From Acidobacteriota bacterium (GTDB lineage Bacteria; Acidobacteriota; Vicinamibacteria; Vicinamibacterales; UBA2999), in assembly GCA_030650395.1 (NCBI GenBank), contig JAUSDY010000028.1, positions 117,931-181,930 of the forward strand: a stretch of 64,000 nucleotides of DNA, read 5' to 3'. Under the pieces are notes generated by a model. The model was given only the letters and a program-made list of their open reading frames with translations. It was not told the origin of the DNA and did not search any database. Both the position numbers and the translations under genes were made by a program. Shown piece by piece: positions 8,921-16,482 of the stretch (position 1 is the first letter of the stretch; every line of letters starts with the position of its first letter).

Positions 8921-10999
8921 ATGTCTATGGTAGCTAGGAAAGTGAGAGCGCCGGGTGTGCTCGCGTTCGGTATTGGCCTCGCGGTGGCGTCGCCGCTCTA
9001 CGCGGACGTCATTCGCATCACCATCTCCTCGCGCGCGCCCGTCTTCAACGGTCAGTCGTTCGGCGCTGTCGGGCCGTACGAAGACATCAAGGGCATAGCC
9101 TTCGGCGAGATCGACCCGCGCGATCCAAAGAACGCGGTCATCACGGACATCGAGCTGGCGCCGAGAAACGCCCGCGGCCTCGTCGAATACCGGACCACGT
9201 TCACGCTCCGCAAGCCCGTCGACATGACCAAGTCGGCCGGCGTGCTTTTCTACAACATCGTCAATCGCGGCAACCACGGCGGGCCCAACACCTGGCACGT
9301 CGGCGGCGATCCCGGCGACGGGTTTCTCTACCGGATGGGGCATGCGGTGCTGTGGAGTGGCTGGCAGGGCGACATGCCCATTGCGTCGGTCAGTGCCGCG
9401 CAGGAAGGGATCGACATGCCCGTCGCGAAGAATCCCGACGGGTCGGCGGTGACCGGTCGTGTGTGGGCGCGGTACGTCAGCGTCGCCGGCAGGGTCAACA
9501 CTCAGTCGTTGCCTGGCGCTACGGGCCGGATGTCGGCCACGCTCGACACCGCAAAGGCGACGCTGATCTCCGTTGCGTCCGAGACGCCGTCGGGCGTAAA
9601 GAGCGGCGTCGTCACTATCGCCAGTTCCGACTGGGCGTTTGCTGACTGCCAGACGGTGCCGTTTCCCGGCACACCCGATCCCACCCGTATCTGTCTCAAG
9701 AACGGCTTCGATTCCGCGCTCCTTTATGAGCTCGTCTACACCGCGAAGGATCCCTACGTGCTCGGCGTCGGCATGGCGGCCATGCGCGACGTCGTCTCGT
9801 TCTTCCGCTACGCTGCGGCTGACTCGATCGGCACCCCGAATCCGATCGCCGGTGCGGTGCGGCACGTTGTTGCGATGGGGAGCTCGCAGTCCGGCCGTTT
9901 CGCGAAGGCGTTCGTCAATCTTGGCTTCAACCAGGACGAGCGCGGCCGCATCGTGTGGGATGGGCTCAACGCGCGTATCGCAGGCATGCTCGGCAGCTTC
10001 AACACGCGCTTCGCGCAGCCGGGCGACATCGCGGAGCTGTACGACCCTGGTTCCGAGGGCCCGCTCTGGTGGAGCGACTACGTCGATCGCGTGCGCGGCC
10101 GGCCCGCCTGGGGCTTGCTCCATCGGTGCACCGCGACGAAGACCTGTCCGAAGATCACTGAAACCTACGGCGGACCCGAGATCTGGTACAGCCGCGCTAG
10201 CGTCGGCATCGCCGGCACAGCCGGAACGGAGGATCTTCCGCTTCCCGACAACGTCCGCCGCTACTACCATCCCGGCACGCCGCATGGCGGCGGATCCGGT
10301 GGCTTCACTCTGGGCGCGGCGTCGACGACGGCCGGGGTGATGGCGAACAATCCGAATCCCGAGCGCGAGACGGATCGCGCACTTTACGTCGCCCTCGTCG
10401 ACTGGGTCGTCAAGAGCACGTCGCCGCCACCAAGCGTGTATCCGCGCGTCGGCGATGGCTCGCTCGTGCCCAATACATCGGCCGCGATGGGATGGCCCGC
10501 CATTCCCAGCGCCCCCCGGCCCGACGGCGTCGTCAATCCGGCGCTGGACTACGACTACGGTTCAGCGTTTCGCTACAACGACAGCTCCGGCGTCATCGCC
10601 AACGTGCCGCCGCCGATCCGTCGCGTCATTCCCACGCTCGTTCCCAAGGTCGATGCCGACGGCAACGAGATCGCGGGCGTGCGGTCGCTTCTGATGCGCA
10701 TGCCGCTCGGCACCTATACCGGTTGGAATCCCATACCGAGCGGTGCCTTGAAGGGCCGTGAGCGATCGCTCGCCGGCGGCTACGTGCCGTTCGCGAAGAC
10801 CAGGGCCGAGCGCCTCGCCGCCGGCGACCCGCGTCCCTCCATCGAGGAGCGGTATCCAGGCCTGTGGTCGTACTATTCATCCGCGTCGGCTCAGGCCGAG
10901 GCGCTCGTGAAGCAGCGATTCCTCTTACCCGGGGACGCCGTGTGGCTGATGAAGCAACTGCTGACCGACATGGAAGCCAGCGGGTTGTTCGAGAAGTAG
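8921..10999 (+). CDS. Secreted alpha/beta hydrolase of the Abhydrolase_10 type
   Basis: 692 residues from ATG 8921; longer readings of the frame would put the signal peptide inside the protein. The export signal MSMVARKVRAPGVLAFGIGL is followed by IRITISSRAPVFNGQSFG and GPYEDIKGIAFGEIDP, the opening of the family. The nucleophile-elbow segment MGSSQSGRFAK is at about residues 319-329, and the FNTRFAQ and HPGTPHGGG segments further on suit the lid and histidine regions. Likely an ester or lactone hydrolase acting outside the cytoplasm; substrate unknown. It precedes the attC cluster and ends 43 bases before the first attC, so it may itself be the first cassette. Confidence 0.8.
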   Translation: MSMVARKVRAPGVLAFGIGLAVASPLYADVIRITISSRAPVFNGQSFGAVGPYEDIKGIAFGEIDPRDPKNAVITDIELAPRNARGLVEYRTTFTLRKPVDMTKSAGVLFYNIVNRGNHGGPNTWHVGGDPGDGFLYRMGHAVLWSGWQGDMPIASVSAAQEGIDMPVAKNPDGSAVTGRVWARYVSVAGRVNTQSLPGATGRMSATLDTAKATLISVASETPSGVKSGVVTIASSDWAFADCQTVPFPGTPDPTRICLKNGFDSALLYELVYTAKDPYVLGVGMAAMRDVVSFFRYAAADSIGTPNPIAGAVRHVVAMGSSQSGRFAKAFVNLGFNQDERGRIVWDGLNARIAGMLGSFNTRFAQPGDIAELYDPGSEGPLWWSDYVDRVRGRPAWGLLHRCTATKTCPKITETYGGPEIWYSRASVGIAGTAGTEDLPLPDNVRRYYHPGTPHGGGSGGFTLGAASTTAGVMANNPNPERETDRALYVALVDWVVKSTSPPPSVYPRVGDGSLVPNTSAAMGWPAIPSAPRPDGVVNPALDYDYGSAFRYNDSSGVIANVPPPIRRVIPTLVPKVDADGNEIAGVRSLLMRMPLGTYTGWNPIPSGALKGRERSLAGGYVPFAKTRAERLAAGDPRPSIEERYPGLWSYYSSASAQAEALVKQRFLLPGDAVWLMKQLLTDMEASGLFEK

Positions 11000-11042
11000 G
11001 GGGCAGGAGGCTGGTCTCCTTCTTCCAGGGTGATTTTGAGCA

Positions 11043-11140
11043 GCCTAACAGCGGCTGCACCTGTCGGCGGCCACACGGCGAACCAACTGATTCGCAACGA
11101 CCGTGAGCGGCCGCCGCAGGTGAGCCGCATCGCGTTAGGC
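11043..11140 (+). other. attC site 1
   Basis: Left heptamer GCCTAAC (11043-11049), right heptamer GTTAGGC (11134-11140). Inside, CGGCTgCACCTGtCGGCGGC pairs with the reverse complement of GCCGCCGCAGGTGAGCCG, leaving two unpaired bases (lower case), the extrahelical bases expected in a folded attC. Confidence 0.85.
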
Positions 11141-11165
11141 TTCTGAGCGGAACGCTGGGAACAAG

Positions 11166-11993
11166 ATGAAAACAAAGACGATCACCTCTGGCATTGGGCC
11201 AGCACTTCCGGCGGTACTTCGTGAGCTCGCCGAGAAACTCACTGCGGACGATTGGGCGCGTTGGGCGACCGACGACGACACCAGCTTCTACTACATTCTC
11301 GGCATGGGTGCATACACCTCCGAACAGGACGCAGAAGTCGATCACCTTTCCCTTTCGATCCCCGGAGGCCGCCCGATCTCTGTCGTTGGCGAACGACAAG
11401 TGCATGCCCAAGTCGCGTCGTCCAAGCCGGCAAGCTATTATCTGCGGCAGGCAAGGAGCCGGCTCGAAGCAACCGGCATCGAGTCAGGGCTTGTGGATCG
11501 GTTCCTGGAGTTCTTTGATGCGCAGGACATCCAAGAGGCAATGGCCGGTTGGCCGTCGATTAATGTTCCTGGAACGGATCGCTTCGACGCATTCATCAAC
11601 TTCCTGCACGCACTGGCCATGCGGCGTGGCGTCGCGATTGATGAACTCGCCACTGGTCCCGAGCGGACCCGCGAACTCGAGAACGCCGCCGCGAAGACCT
11701 ATTTGAACGAGCTCTCAGGTCTTTTCGCGGGCGTGGTGAAGCGAGCGGTGCCACTTGAGGGGCTTACTTTCGAAGACAAGCACCTCAACGAAGCATCGCG
11801 CTGCTACTTATACGGGTTTCTCAAGGCCACTGTTGTTCTTAGCTCCACGGCCGTTGAGAGGTGCCTCCGCGACGCGATCGGCGAGGCCGGCCTCGAGCGC
11901 GTCGCTGCGAACGTCAAAGCAAAGAAGGGTGGCTTCTACGGCCTCTTGGTCCAGGAGGCCATCGGGCAAGATGTTCTTGGCCCGCGCGAGTGA
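11166..11993 (+). CDS. HEPN-domain cassette protein split by an in-frame TGA
   Basis: 275 residues to TGA at 11991, but the same frame continues without a break for 52 more codons to TGA at 12150-12152. That extension contains EIFRLRNSVAHEGAEP, with the R-x4-H motif of HEPN nucleases, and matches the end of DUF4145-like HEPN proteins; upstream LYGFLKATVVLSSTAVERC fits the preceding HEPN helices. The original gene therefore probably ran 11166-12152 and was interrupted by a point mutation (or by a base error turning TGG or CGA into TGA). HEPN proteins are often RNases in defence or toxin systems. The N-terminal ~180 residues are not recognised. The gene starts 26 bases after attC 1. Confidence 0.7.
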   Translation: MKTKTITSGIGPALPAVLRELAEKLTADDWARWATDDDTSFYYILGMGAYTSEQDAEVDHLSLSIPGGRPISVVGERQVHAQVASSKPASYYLRQARSRLEATGIESGLVDRFLEFFDAQDIQEAMAGWPSINVPGTDRFDAFINFLHALAMRRGVAIDELATGPERTRELENAAAKTYLNELSGLFAGVVKRAVPLEGLTFEDKHLNEASRCYLYGFLKATVVLSSTAVERCLRDAIGEAGLERVAANVKAKKGGFYGLLVQEAIGQDVLGPRE

Positions 11994-12169
11994 ATGGGTC
12001 AGGAGCCCGCTTTGGCCACCTTATCTCAAGAAATCTTTCGGTTGCGGAATTCGGTTGCGCATGAAGGGGCCGAGCCAGCGCCTGATCAGGCAGCCGACCT
12101 CCTCATGAAAGCTCGGCGAGTCGTAAAATCGGTCCGGACGGGTGAGTTCTGAGCACGTGAGGGCACGAA

Positions 12170-12239
12170 GCCTAACACGCGCTGCACCCGACGGCCGCGC
12201 GCCATCGTGTGCGGCCGCGGGTGAGCGCTGGCGTTATGC
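12170..12239 (+). other. attC site 2
   Basis: GCCTAAC (12170-12176) to GTTATGC (12233-12239). The stem GCGCTgCACCCGaCGGCCGC pairs with GCGGCCGCGGGTGAGCGC, again with two extrahelical bases. The right heptamer belongs to the following cassette, whose own attC starts GCATAAC. Confidence 0.85.
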
Positions 12240-12257
12240 CTCAATGCGAGATCTCGG

Positions 12258-12680
12258 ATGAAACCTCGAATTACAGTGGTTACCATCGGCGTCAACGACT
12301 TGGAGCGGGCGCTTCGCTTCTATCGCGATGGCCTTGGCCTAAGGACGGAAGGCATTATTGGCAAAGAATTCGAACATGGGTCGGTGGCTTTTTTTGATTT
12401 GCATGGCGGATCGAAGTTAGCGATCTGGCCACGCGGCAGCATTTCCCACGATTCAGGTCTTCCTCTAAGCGACCCAAGTCCCACAGAGTTCACTCTCGGG
12501 CATAACGTCTCGTCCAAAGCAGAAGTCGATGCGGTTATGGAGCAAGCCAAAAATGCTGGCGCCGTCATCGTAAAGCCGGCTCAGGAAACCTTCTGGGGCG
12601 GTTACGCGGGCTACTTTCAGGATCCCGATCAGCATCTCTGGGAGGTCGTATGGAATCCACAGTGGGAAATCCGGGATTGA
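12258..12680 (+). CDS. VOC-family (glyoxalase/bleomycin-resistance fold) protein
   Basis: 140 residues. Repeated beta-alpha-beta-beta-beta units are visible: ITVVTIGVNDLERALRFYRD (4-23), LKLAIW-like strand KLAIWPRG, then GAVIVKPAQETFWGGYAGYF and DPDQHLWEVVWNP (about 120-132), the C-terminal strand carrying the usual metal-binding Glu. Could be a lyase, dioxygenase or drug-binding resistance protein; VOC proteins are frequent integron cargo. It fills its cassette: ATG 18 bases after attC 2, TGA one base before attC 3. Confidence 0.85.
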   Translation: MKPRITVVTIGVNDLERALRFYRDGLGLRTEGIIGKEFEHGSVAFFDLHGGSKLAIWPRGSISHDSGLPLSDPSPTEFTLGHNVSSKAEVDAVMEQAKNAGAVIVKPAQETFWGGYAGYFQDPDQHLWEVVWNPQWEIRD

Positions 12681-12681
12681 G

Positions 12682-12741
12682 GCATAACAACGGCATGCAG
12701 CCGACGCCGCAAGGCGGCGCGGCTGATGCCGAGCGTTAGAC
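12682..12741 (+). other. attC site 3
   Basis: The shortest of the six (60 bases). GCATAAC (12682-12688) to GTTAGAC (12735-12741). The stem GGCATgCAGCCGaCGCCG pairs with CGGCGCGGCTGATGCC around a very short loop; two extrahelical bases. Confidence 0.85.
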
Positions 12742-12757
12742 GGACAGCCAAATTCCG

Positions 12758-13726
12758 ATGACCGCCATCCCGGAGCGCTTTTTCTTTCATAATTTTCCGC
12801 GGTCCGTGCCGTCGCGAGATCAACTCGTCAGTAGGGGTCTACAGATTCTGCGGTGCATTTGCCGAAATGGCCTGCTCTTAGTACCCGAGCAGGTCTCATG
12901 GACAGATCCTACGGGCACGAGGCCGGGCGACCGCGTTTTTGCGATGCAGCGTCGCATGTGTTTCACGGAACTTGCTCGCGCCGAACTGCGGCCTCATGCC
13001 GACACCTTTGGTCCGTTCGCGTTGCAGTTTCGAATCGAACAACTCCGCAAGTTAGGCGCGCTTCCTGTAATCTACGTTCCCGACAGAACGAGCGAGACGC
13101 CTGCGCTGGATTGGGCGGGAGTGTCGCTACTAGCTCGCATTGCTGATGCGGCGCAGGTAATTGGTAATCTCGTGGACACCCAAAACCTGCAAGGAGCGAC
13201 ACTTGTTGCGAATCTGACGTTGCGCGAAGGCGGGGCACATTCTCGCGCCTTTGACGAGCGAGAGACAGCTGCTATTCGCGATTACGTGACTCTGATTCAG
13301 GGAGCGCCGGGCCAGCGTCTGTCAGAGATTGTCGGCGCCCTGCGAGCTTTGGCTAGCATGTTCTATCCGACTGAGAACCTGCAATATACGGACCTACTCG
13401 GTTACTACCGGCAACGAGAGTGGCGGCTCTTTTCCGGACCGCAAATCGCTGGTAAGCCGACGACTTCACTGGCGACTGACGAGCAGCGTCAGGAACTGCT
13501 TCAAATCGACCCGGTTTTCTTCGCGAAGACCTTACCTTACCCAGAGGGCGAGGCCAGTTTGGCGTCGAAGAGTCATTTCATGCGGCAGGTTGGAGACGCG
13601 CATGTCTTGTCGACGATGAATCAGCTTGTCGTTCCTTCGGCGGCCTACGATGACAGTGTCGGAATCCTGGCGGAACATGGCTTAGCGATTTCTGTGGTCC
13701 GTCTTGAGGACTTGCCTGAAGCGTGA
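12758..13726 (+). CDS. AbiGi-like abortive-infection family protein
   Basis: 322 residues. The central segment MCFTELARAEL...HADTFGPFALQF...LRKLGALPVIYVPD (about residues 68-110) follows the pattern of the AbiGi family (an aromatic/Cys strand, 'PL..l..H...FG.fgi.f...wl...G..PV.Yv'), associated with abortive phage resistance. RFFFHNF and the 'RCICRNGLLLV' segment upstream fit the family's N-terminal half. The C-terminal third (PTENLQYTDLLGYYRQREWR) includes the EWR turn seen in relatives. Assigned by motif reading only. Single gene in its cassette, ATG 16 bases after attC 3. A solitary AbiGi-like gene without its AbiGii partner is worth noting. Confidence 0.5.
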   Translation: MTAIPERFFFHNFPRSVPSRDQLVSRGLQILRCICRNGLLLVPEQVSWTDPTGTRPGDRVFAMQRRMCFTELARAELRPHADTFGPFALQFRIEQLRKLGALPVIYVPDRTSETPALDWAGVSLLARIADAAQVIGNLVDTQNLQGATLVANLTLREGGAHSRAFDERETAAIRDYVTLIQGAPGQRLSEIVGALRALASMFYPTENLQYTDLLGYYRQREWRLFSGPQIAGKPTTSLATDEQRQELLQIDPVFFAKTLPYPEGEASLASKSHFMRQVGDAHVLSTMNQLVVPSAAYDDSVGILAEHGLAISVVRLEDLPEA

Positions 13727-13733
13727 TGCGGCC

Positions 13734-13829
13734 GTCTAACCAGCCGCTGCAGCCGCCGAGCGGCAGATGGTTTAGACTCCTTCGAATGATCGTACCTGCC
13801 GCTCGCGGCTGAGCGGCAATGCGTTAGCC
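13734..13829 (+). other. attC site 4
   Basis: GTCTAAC (13734-13740) to GTTAGCC (13823-13829). CCGCTgCAGCCGcCGAGCGG pairs with CCGCTCGCGGCTGAGCGG; two extrahelical bases and a loop of about 40 bases. Nearly the same stem as attC 5. Confidence 0.85.
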
Positions 13830-13846
13830 AGACACTACCAATTGCC

Positions 13847-14314
13847 ATGGACCTAAACAAAGACTCGCGCTTCGCTGTCTATGCGGAAGTTGATGGCCAG
13901 GCCAAAGCGTTGGTTGTTACAGATCTAACGTTTGAGCGGTTGATCGACGAGATCGTCGTGCCGTATCACGGGGACGAAGCCTTCTTTGTTGACGGAGTGC
14001 CGGTCAAGCGCCAGCAAGTGCGAAGGCTGAAAGTCGTGCACCAGGGACCAAGCTTTGCACACGAGAAGGCGCTTCTTTATCAGTTTCTGTCTCATGGTCC
14101 GGTTGAGCGACAGAAGGTAGTTGGGCAACAGTACGACGCCCGGCTCGAAGCGATCGTGAGGGAGCACGGCGATGACGTTACTTCGCAGGTTCTGAAAGCC
14201 TACGAGCGAAAGATCAAGCCGGGCTTGAAAGACTACTTACCTAGGCGCGAAGAGCTCATCAAAGGAGCGATGGAGATTTTTGTCGAGTCCATGAAGAAGC
14301 TGGGGGCTGGCTAA
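13847..14314 (+). CDS. Unrecognised integron cassette protein (155 aa)
   Basis: No family recognised. An N-terminal half of short strands (FAVYAEVDGQAKALVVTDL, DEAFFVDGVPVKRQQVRRLK) suggests a small mixed domain, followed by a charged helical half (DARLEAIVREHGDDVTSQ, KIKPGLKDYLPRREELIKG). No signal peptide, so probably cytosolic. The ATG is 17 bases after attC 4 and its TAA stop (14312-14314) lies inside the left heptamer of attC 5, an unusually tight fit that supports it being the real cassette gene. Confidence 0.75.
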   Translation: MDLNKDSRFAVYAEVDGQAKALVVTDLTFERLIDEIVVPYHGDEAFFVDGVPVKRQQVRRLKVVHQGPSFAHEKALLYQFLSHGPVERQKVVGQQYDARLEAIVREHGDDVTSQVLKAYERKIKPGLKDYLPRREELIKGAMEIFVESMKKLGAG

Positions 14315-14400
14315 CCCGCTGCAGCCGACGAGCGGCCGCGAGTTCTGACACACTAGAGTACTGAAACCGCCGCTCGCGGCTGAGCGGCAGGTCGTTAGCC
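14309..14400 (+). other. attC site 5
   Basis: GGCTAAC (14309-14315) to GTTAGCC (14394-14400). CCGCTgCAGCCGaCGAGCGG pairs with CCGCTCGCGGCTGAGCGG; two extrahelical bases. Confidence 0.85.
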
Positions 14401-14427
14401 CGATAAGAACACGGAACGGGAGAATCG

Positions 14428-14934
14428 GTGCCCACGAAGCCCAATTGGTTCACATTGTCTGAAGACGAGCAAGAGGAGCTGGGCGACAATGTCCAGTCAC
14501 CTGGTTGGCGAATCGTCCCAAGCAATCAGCTACGGAGGGTATTTCCGGAGTCATTCCGTCAGAAGATCGATTCAGCAGTATTGCTCTCCGTGCCCACATC
14601 GACCGGTGGAGTCTATCTCGCGTACAGCGCCAACCGAGTGGACCACAAGAGTCGGAAGATCGACATAGAGCTCTTTGGCCTGATCGTCCATTCGACGGGA
14701 CCGAGTTCCTCTGGAGTCTTTTTGCATCACGGCGATTGGGATGGCCGCACCGAGTCGCCACCAGATGGCTTCTGGGACACTACATCGCGGAGTGGAATTG
14801 GTGACTACTTTTTCTCGAATCCACCCGCAGGACTGCATGAGGGTACTTTGGGCCAACTTCCGAAGGGGCATCGCGGAGCGTTCGATGCCTTGGTCCGTGA
14901 GATTCGGGCACGAGTCGATGGCCGAGAGAAGTAG
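14428..14934 (+). CDS. Unrecognised integron cassette protein (168 aa)
   Basis: GTG start with GGGAGAAT upstream, 27 bases after attC 5. No known family seen. The sequence is mostly beta and turn (AVLLSVPTSTGGVYLAYSA, KIDIELFGLIVHSTG, GVFLHHGDWDGRTESPPDGF), with no membrane segment or signal. Its end overlaps a possible ATG (14918) of the following lipoprotein gene; the cassette carries both. Confidence 0.7.
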   Translation: MPTKPNWFTLSEDEQEELGDNVQSPGWRIVPSNQLRRVFPESFRQKIDSAVLLSVPTSTGGVYLAYSANRVDHKSRKIDIELFGLIVHSTGPSSSGVFLHHGDWDGRTESPPDGFWDTTSRSGIGDYFFSNPPAGLHEGTLGQLPKGHRGAFDALVREIRARVDGREK

Positions 14935-14974
14935 CGGCAAGCGCTTCACCCGGCCGAACGTCGGCTCAGTTACG

Positions 14975-15427
14975 ATGGCCGAGCAGGCCCAGCGATCTCA
15001 CTACGGGTTCGGCACCATCGCCGCGGCACTTGGTCTCGTGCTGGTGTCGGTCGGTTGTTCGAGTCGGGAGACGACCACGTTGATCTGTTCGGACAGCACG
15101 GTAAACAGTGTGACGCACGTCCTGAAAGTGACGGCGGCCAGTCGGACAGCGGAACTCGTTGTCCATGTCCCACAGGAGTCCATCGATCGAGGGACACCCG
15201 CTGGCAATCGGCTAGGCACTGCTCTAGTCAGTGACCGCGCGTACGAAATCACGATTCCAGGCGACTCCGGCGGGCAAGGCGAGCGAGCATGGAGTCGATT
15301 GAAGTTCCAGTTCGAAATCGATCGGTACTCCGGCAACGGCACCCTGTGGATCGGTGAAGAGCGGGACGGTGAAAGGGTCATCAGGTCCATTCGGTGCAAA
15401 GCGGGCGAAGGGACGCCGGACTTGTAG
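14975..15427 (+). CDS. Small lipoprotein in integron cassette
   Basis: 150 residues from ATG 14975. An in-frame ATG at 14918 would give an over-long signal and overlap the preceding gene by 17 bases. The export signal FGTIAAALGLVLVSVGC ends in a lipobox with Cys at about residue 28, so the product is probably a membrane-anchored lipoprotein. The mature part is short and beta-rich (THVLKVTAASRTAELVVHV, KFQFEIDRYSGNGTLWIG); function unknown. It is followed by 63 bases and then attC 6. Confidence 0.7.
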   Translation: MAEQAQRSHYGFGTIAAALGLVLVSVGCSSRETTTLICSDSTVNSVTHVLKVTAASRTAELVVHVPQESIDRGTPAGNRLGTALVSDRAYEITIPGDSGGQGERAWSRLKFQFEIDRYSGNGTLWIGEERDGERVIRSIRCKAGEGTPDL

Positions 15428-15490
15428 GTGCCGCCAAGACCTATCACAAGGTGGGTGTTGCTTTGGCGTACTCCGAGTCGCCGGCGTGCG

Positions 15491-15563
15491 GGCTAACACG
15501 GTTTGCAGCCGACGGCGGCCGATGAGACTATGAGCCGCCGCGGCTGAAACCTATCCGTTGGGC
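15491..15563 (+). other. attC site 6
   Basis: GGCTAAC (15491-15497) to GTTGGGC (15557-15563). GGTTTgCAGCCGaCGGCGGC pairs with GCCGCCGCGGCTGAAACC; two extrahelical bases. The right heptamer predicts a next attC starting GCCCAAC, which is not found downstream. Confidence 0.85.
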
Positions 15564-15605
15564 CGACACGTAGACGCACCGGAGCGCACACGAGAATCGG
15601 AAACA

Positions 15606-15957
15606 ATGATGACGAAGTCGAAGGTGTACGTGGAGACGACAGTCATCAGTTATCTGGCGGCGGCGCCGAGTCGGGACATCGTTGTGGCCGGACATCAAGA
15701 GACGACGAGAGCGTGGTGGAGTCGGCGCAACATGGCAGCCGACAGCGCGCGTGATCGCGAACGCGCTGCGGCTGATGCCTGACGTTATCCGGACATGTCC
15801 GGCGAGGCGTTTTCGTGTTATGACCCGGTCCGCGAGACAGCGATGGCCCGACGCCGACATGGAAGCGTTAGTCATCGCCGAGCTTGATCGGACGATGACG
15901 GAGTTTCGTGGCGACCCAGCGCGTGTGTACCTGACGCTCCGCGCGCGTCAATCGCGG
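15606..15957 (+). pseudogene. Broken PIN-domain (VapC-like) toxin with possible antitoxin remnant
   Basis: From ATG 15606 the frame reads KVYVETTVISYLAAAPSRD and HQETTRAWW, the N-terminus of a common VapC-type PIN nuclease (first acidic residue in VETT), then loses similarity and stops at 15782 after 58 codons. Family members run about 140-150 residues, so the rest is deleted. Downstream in another frame (about 15855-15957) LDRTMTEFRGDPARVYLTL resembles the tail of antitoxins that pair with this PIN family; that match is weak. This is the last, unclosed cassette of the array. Confidence 0.55.
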
Positions 15958-16446
15958 TCAGCGCGGCGGCACGGCCCCGTCGGCCAACGGAATGAACAAC
16001 GAGATGCGGTCGCCTGAGCCAATCGCCCGCGAAATGTGCCCCTGGCCCGTTGTGTCCTCGGCCAGCAGGATGTGACCGGGCCCCAGGCGAAGCTTGCGGC
16101 CACCCTCCAGTTCAATTTCGCTCTCGCCGCTGAGCGTCACCACGTACTGGCGGTTCGGCGCCGGGTGCCAGTCGAGGTCGTAGTCCTTGTTGGTGCGACG
16201 GAACTGCACGCTCTTGACCGGCACGGTCTGTGACAACTCGGTCCCCCTGCCCTGAGGCTTGAGCGGGATTTCGTACTCCTCGACCTTGGTCTTCCCGTCC
16301 GGTCCCGTGTAGATCCGCGTGACTTTCACAGGTGTCGGCCCCTGTGCAAAGGCGAGGGTTCCAGTCATCCACCTGGCGCCCATCATCAGGGCCAGCGTCG
16401 GAATCCATCCCATCACGAGCATCGTGCGAATCAGCGTGCGTCCCAT
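15958..16446 (-). CDS. Secreted cupin-domain protein
   Basis: 162 residues. A signal peptide (TMLVMGWIPTLALMMGARWM, cleavage near AFAQG) precedes a single cupin barrel: DLDWHPAPNRQYVVTLSGE and the Gly-rich LRLGPGHILLAEDTTGQGH, where the His and Glu positions of cupin motifs 1 and 2 are only partly kept. Metal binding is therefore uncertain. Lies 36 bases downstream of nothing on its strand except the aminotransferase (stop 16483), so possibly the last gene of that unit. Role unknown. Confidence 0.75.
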   Translation of the reverse strand: MGRTLIRTMLVMGWIPTLALMMGARWMTGTLAFAQGPTPVKVTRIYTGPDGKTKVEEYEIPLKPQGRGTELSQTVPVKSVQFRRTNKDYDLDWHPAPNRQYVVTLSGESEIELEGGRKLRLGPGHILLAEDTTGQGHISRAIGSGDRISLFIPLADGAVPPR

Positions 16447-16482
16447 GCTTCCTCCAATCGAAGATCCTCGCGGTTCATCAGG

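Larger units (their letters stand above)
11043..15957 (+). mobile_element. attC cluster lacking an integron integrase (CALIN)
   Basis: Six attC sites in the same orientation separate compact plus-strand genes whose starts lie 17-43 bases after each site. For every complete cassette the six bases at its left end are the complement of the left heptamer of its own attC (TTAGGC/GCCTAAC, TTATGC/GCATAAC, TTAGAC/GTCTAAC, TTAGCC/GGCTAAC twice), which is expected only if each was once a closed circle. No tyrosine recombinase gene is in the window. The last cassette (from 15558) has no closing attC and its gene is broken, so the array is truncated on the right. Confidence 0.85.

Noticed and set aside
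11994..12152. Separate small gene starting at ATG 11994
   Set aside because: The sequence continues the HEPN protein in the same frame and has no ribosome site; treated as the C-terminal part of the interrupted gene.
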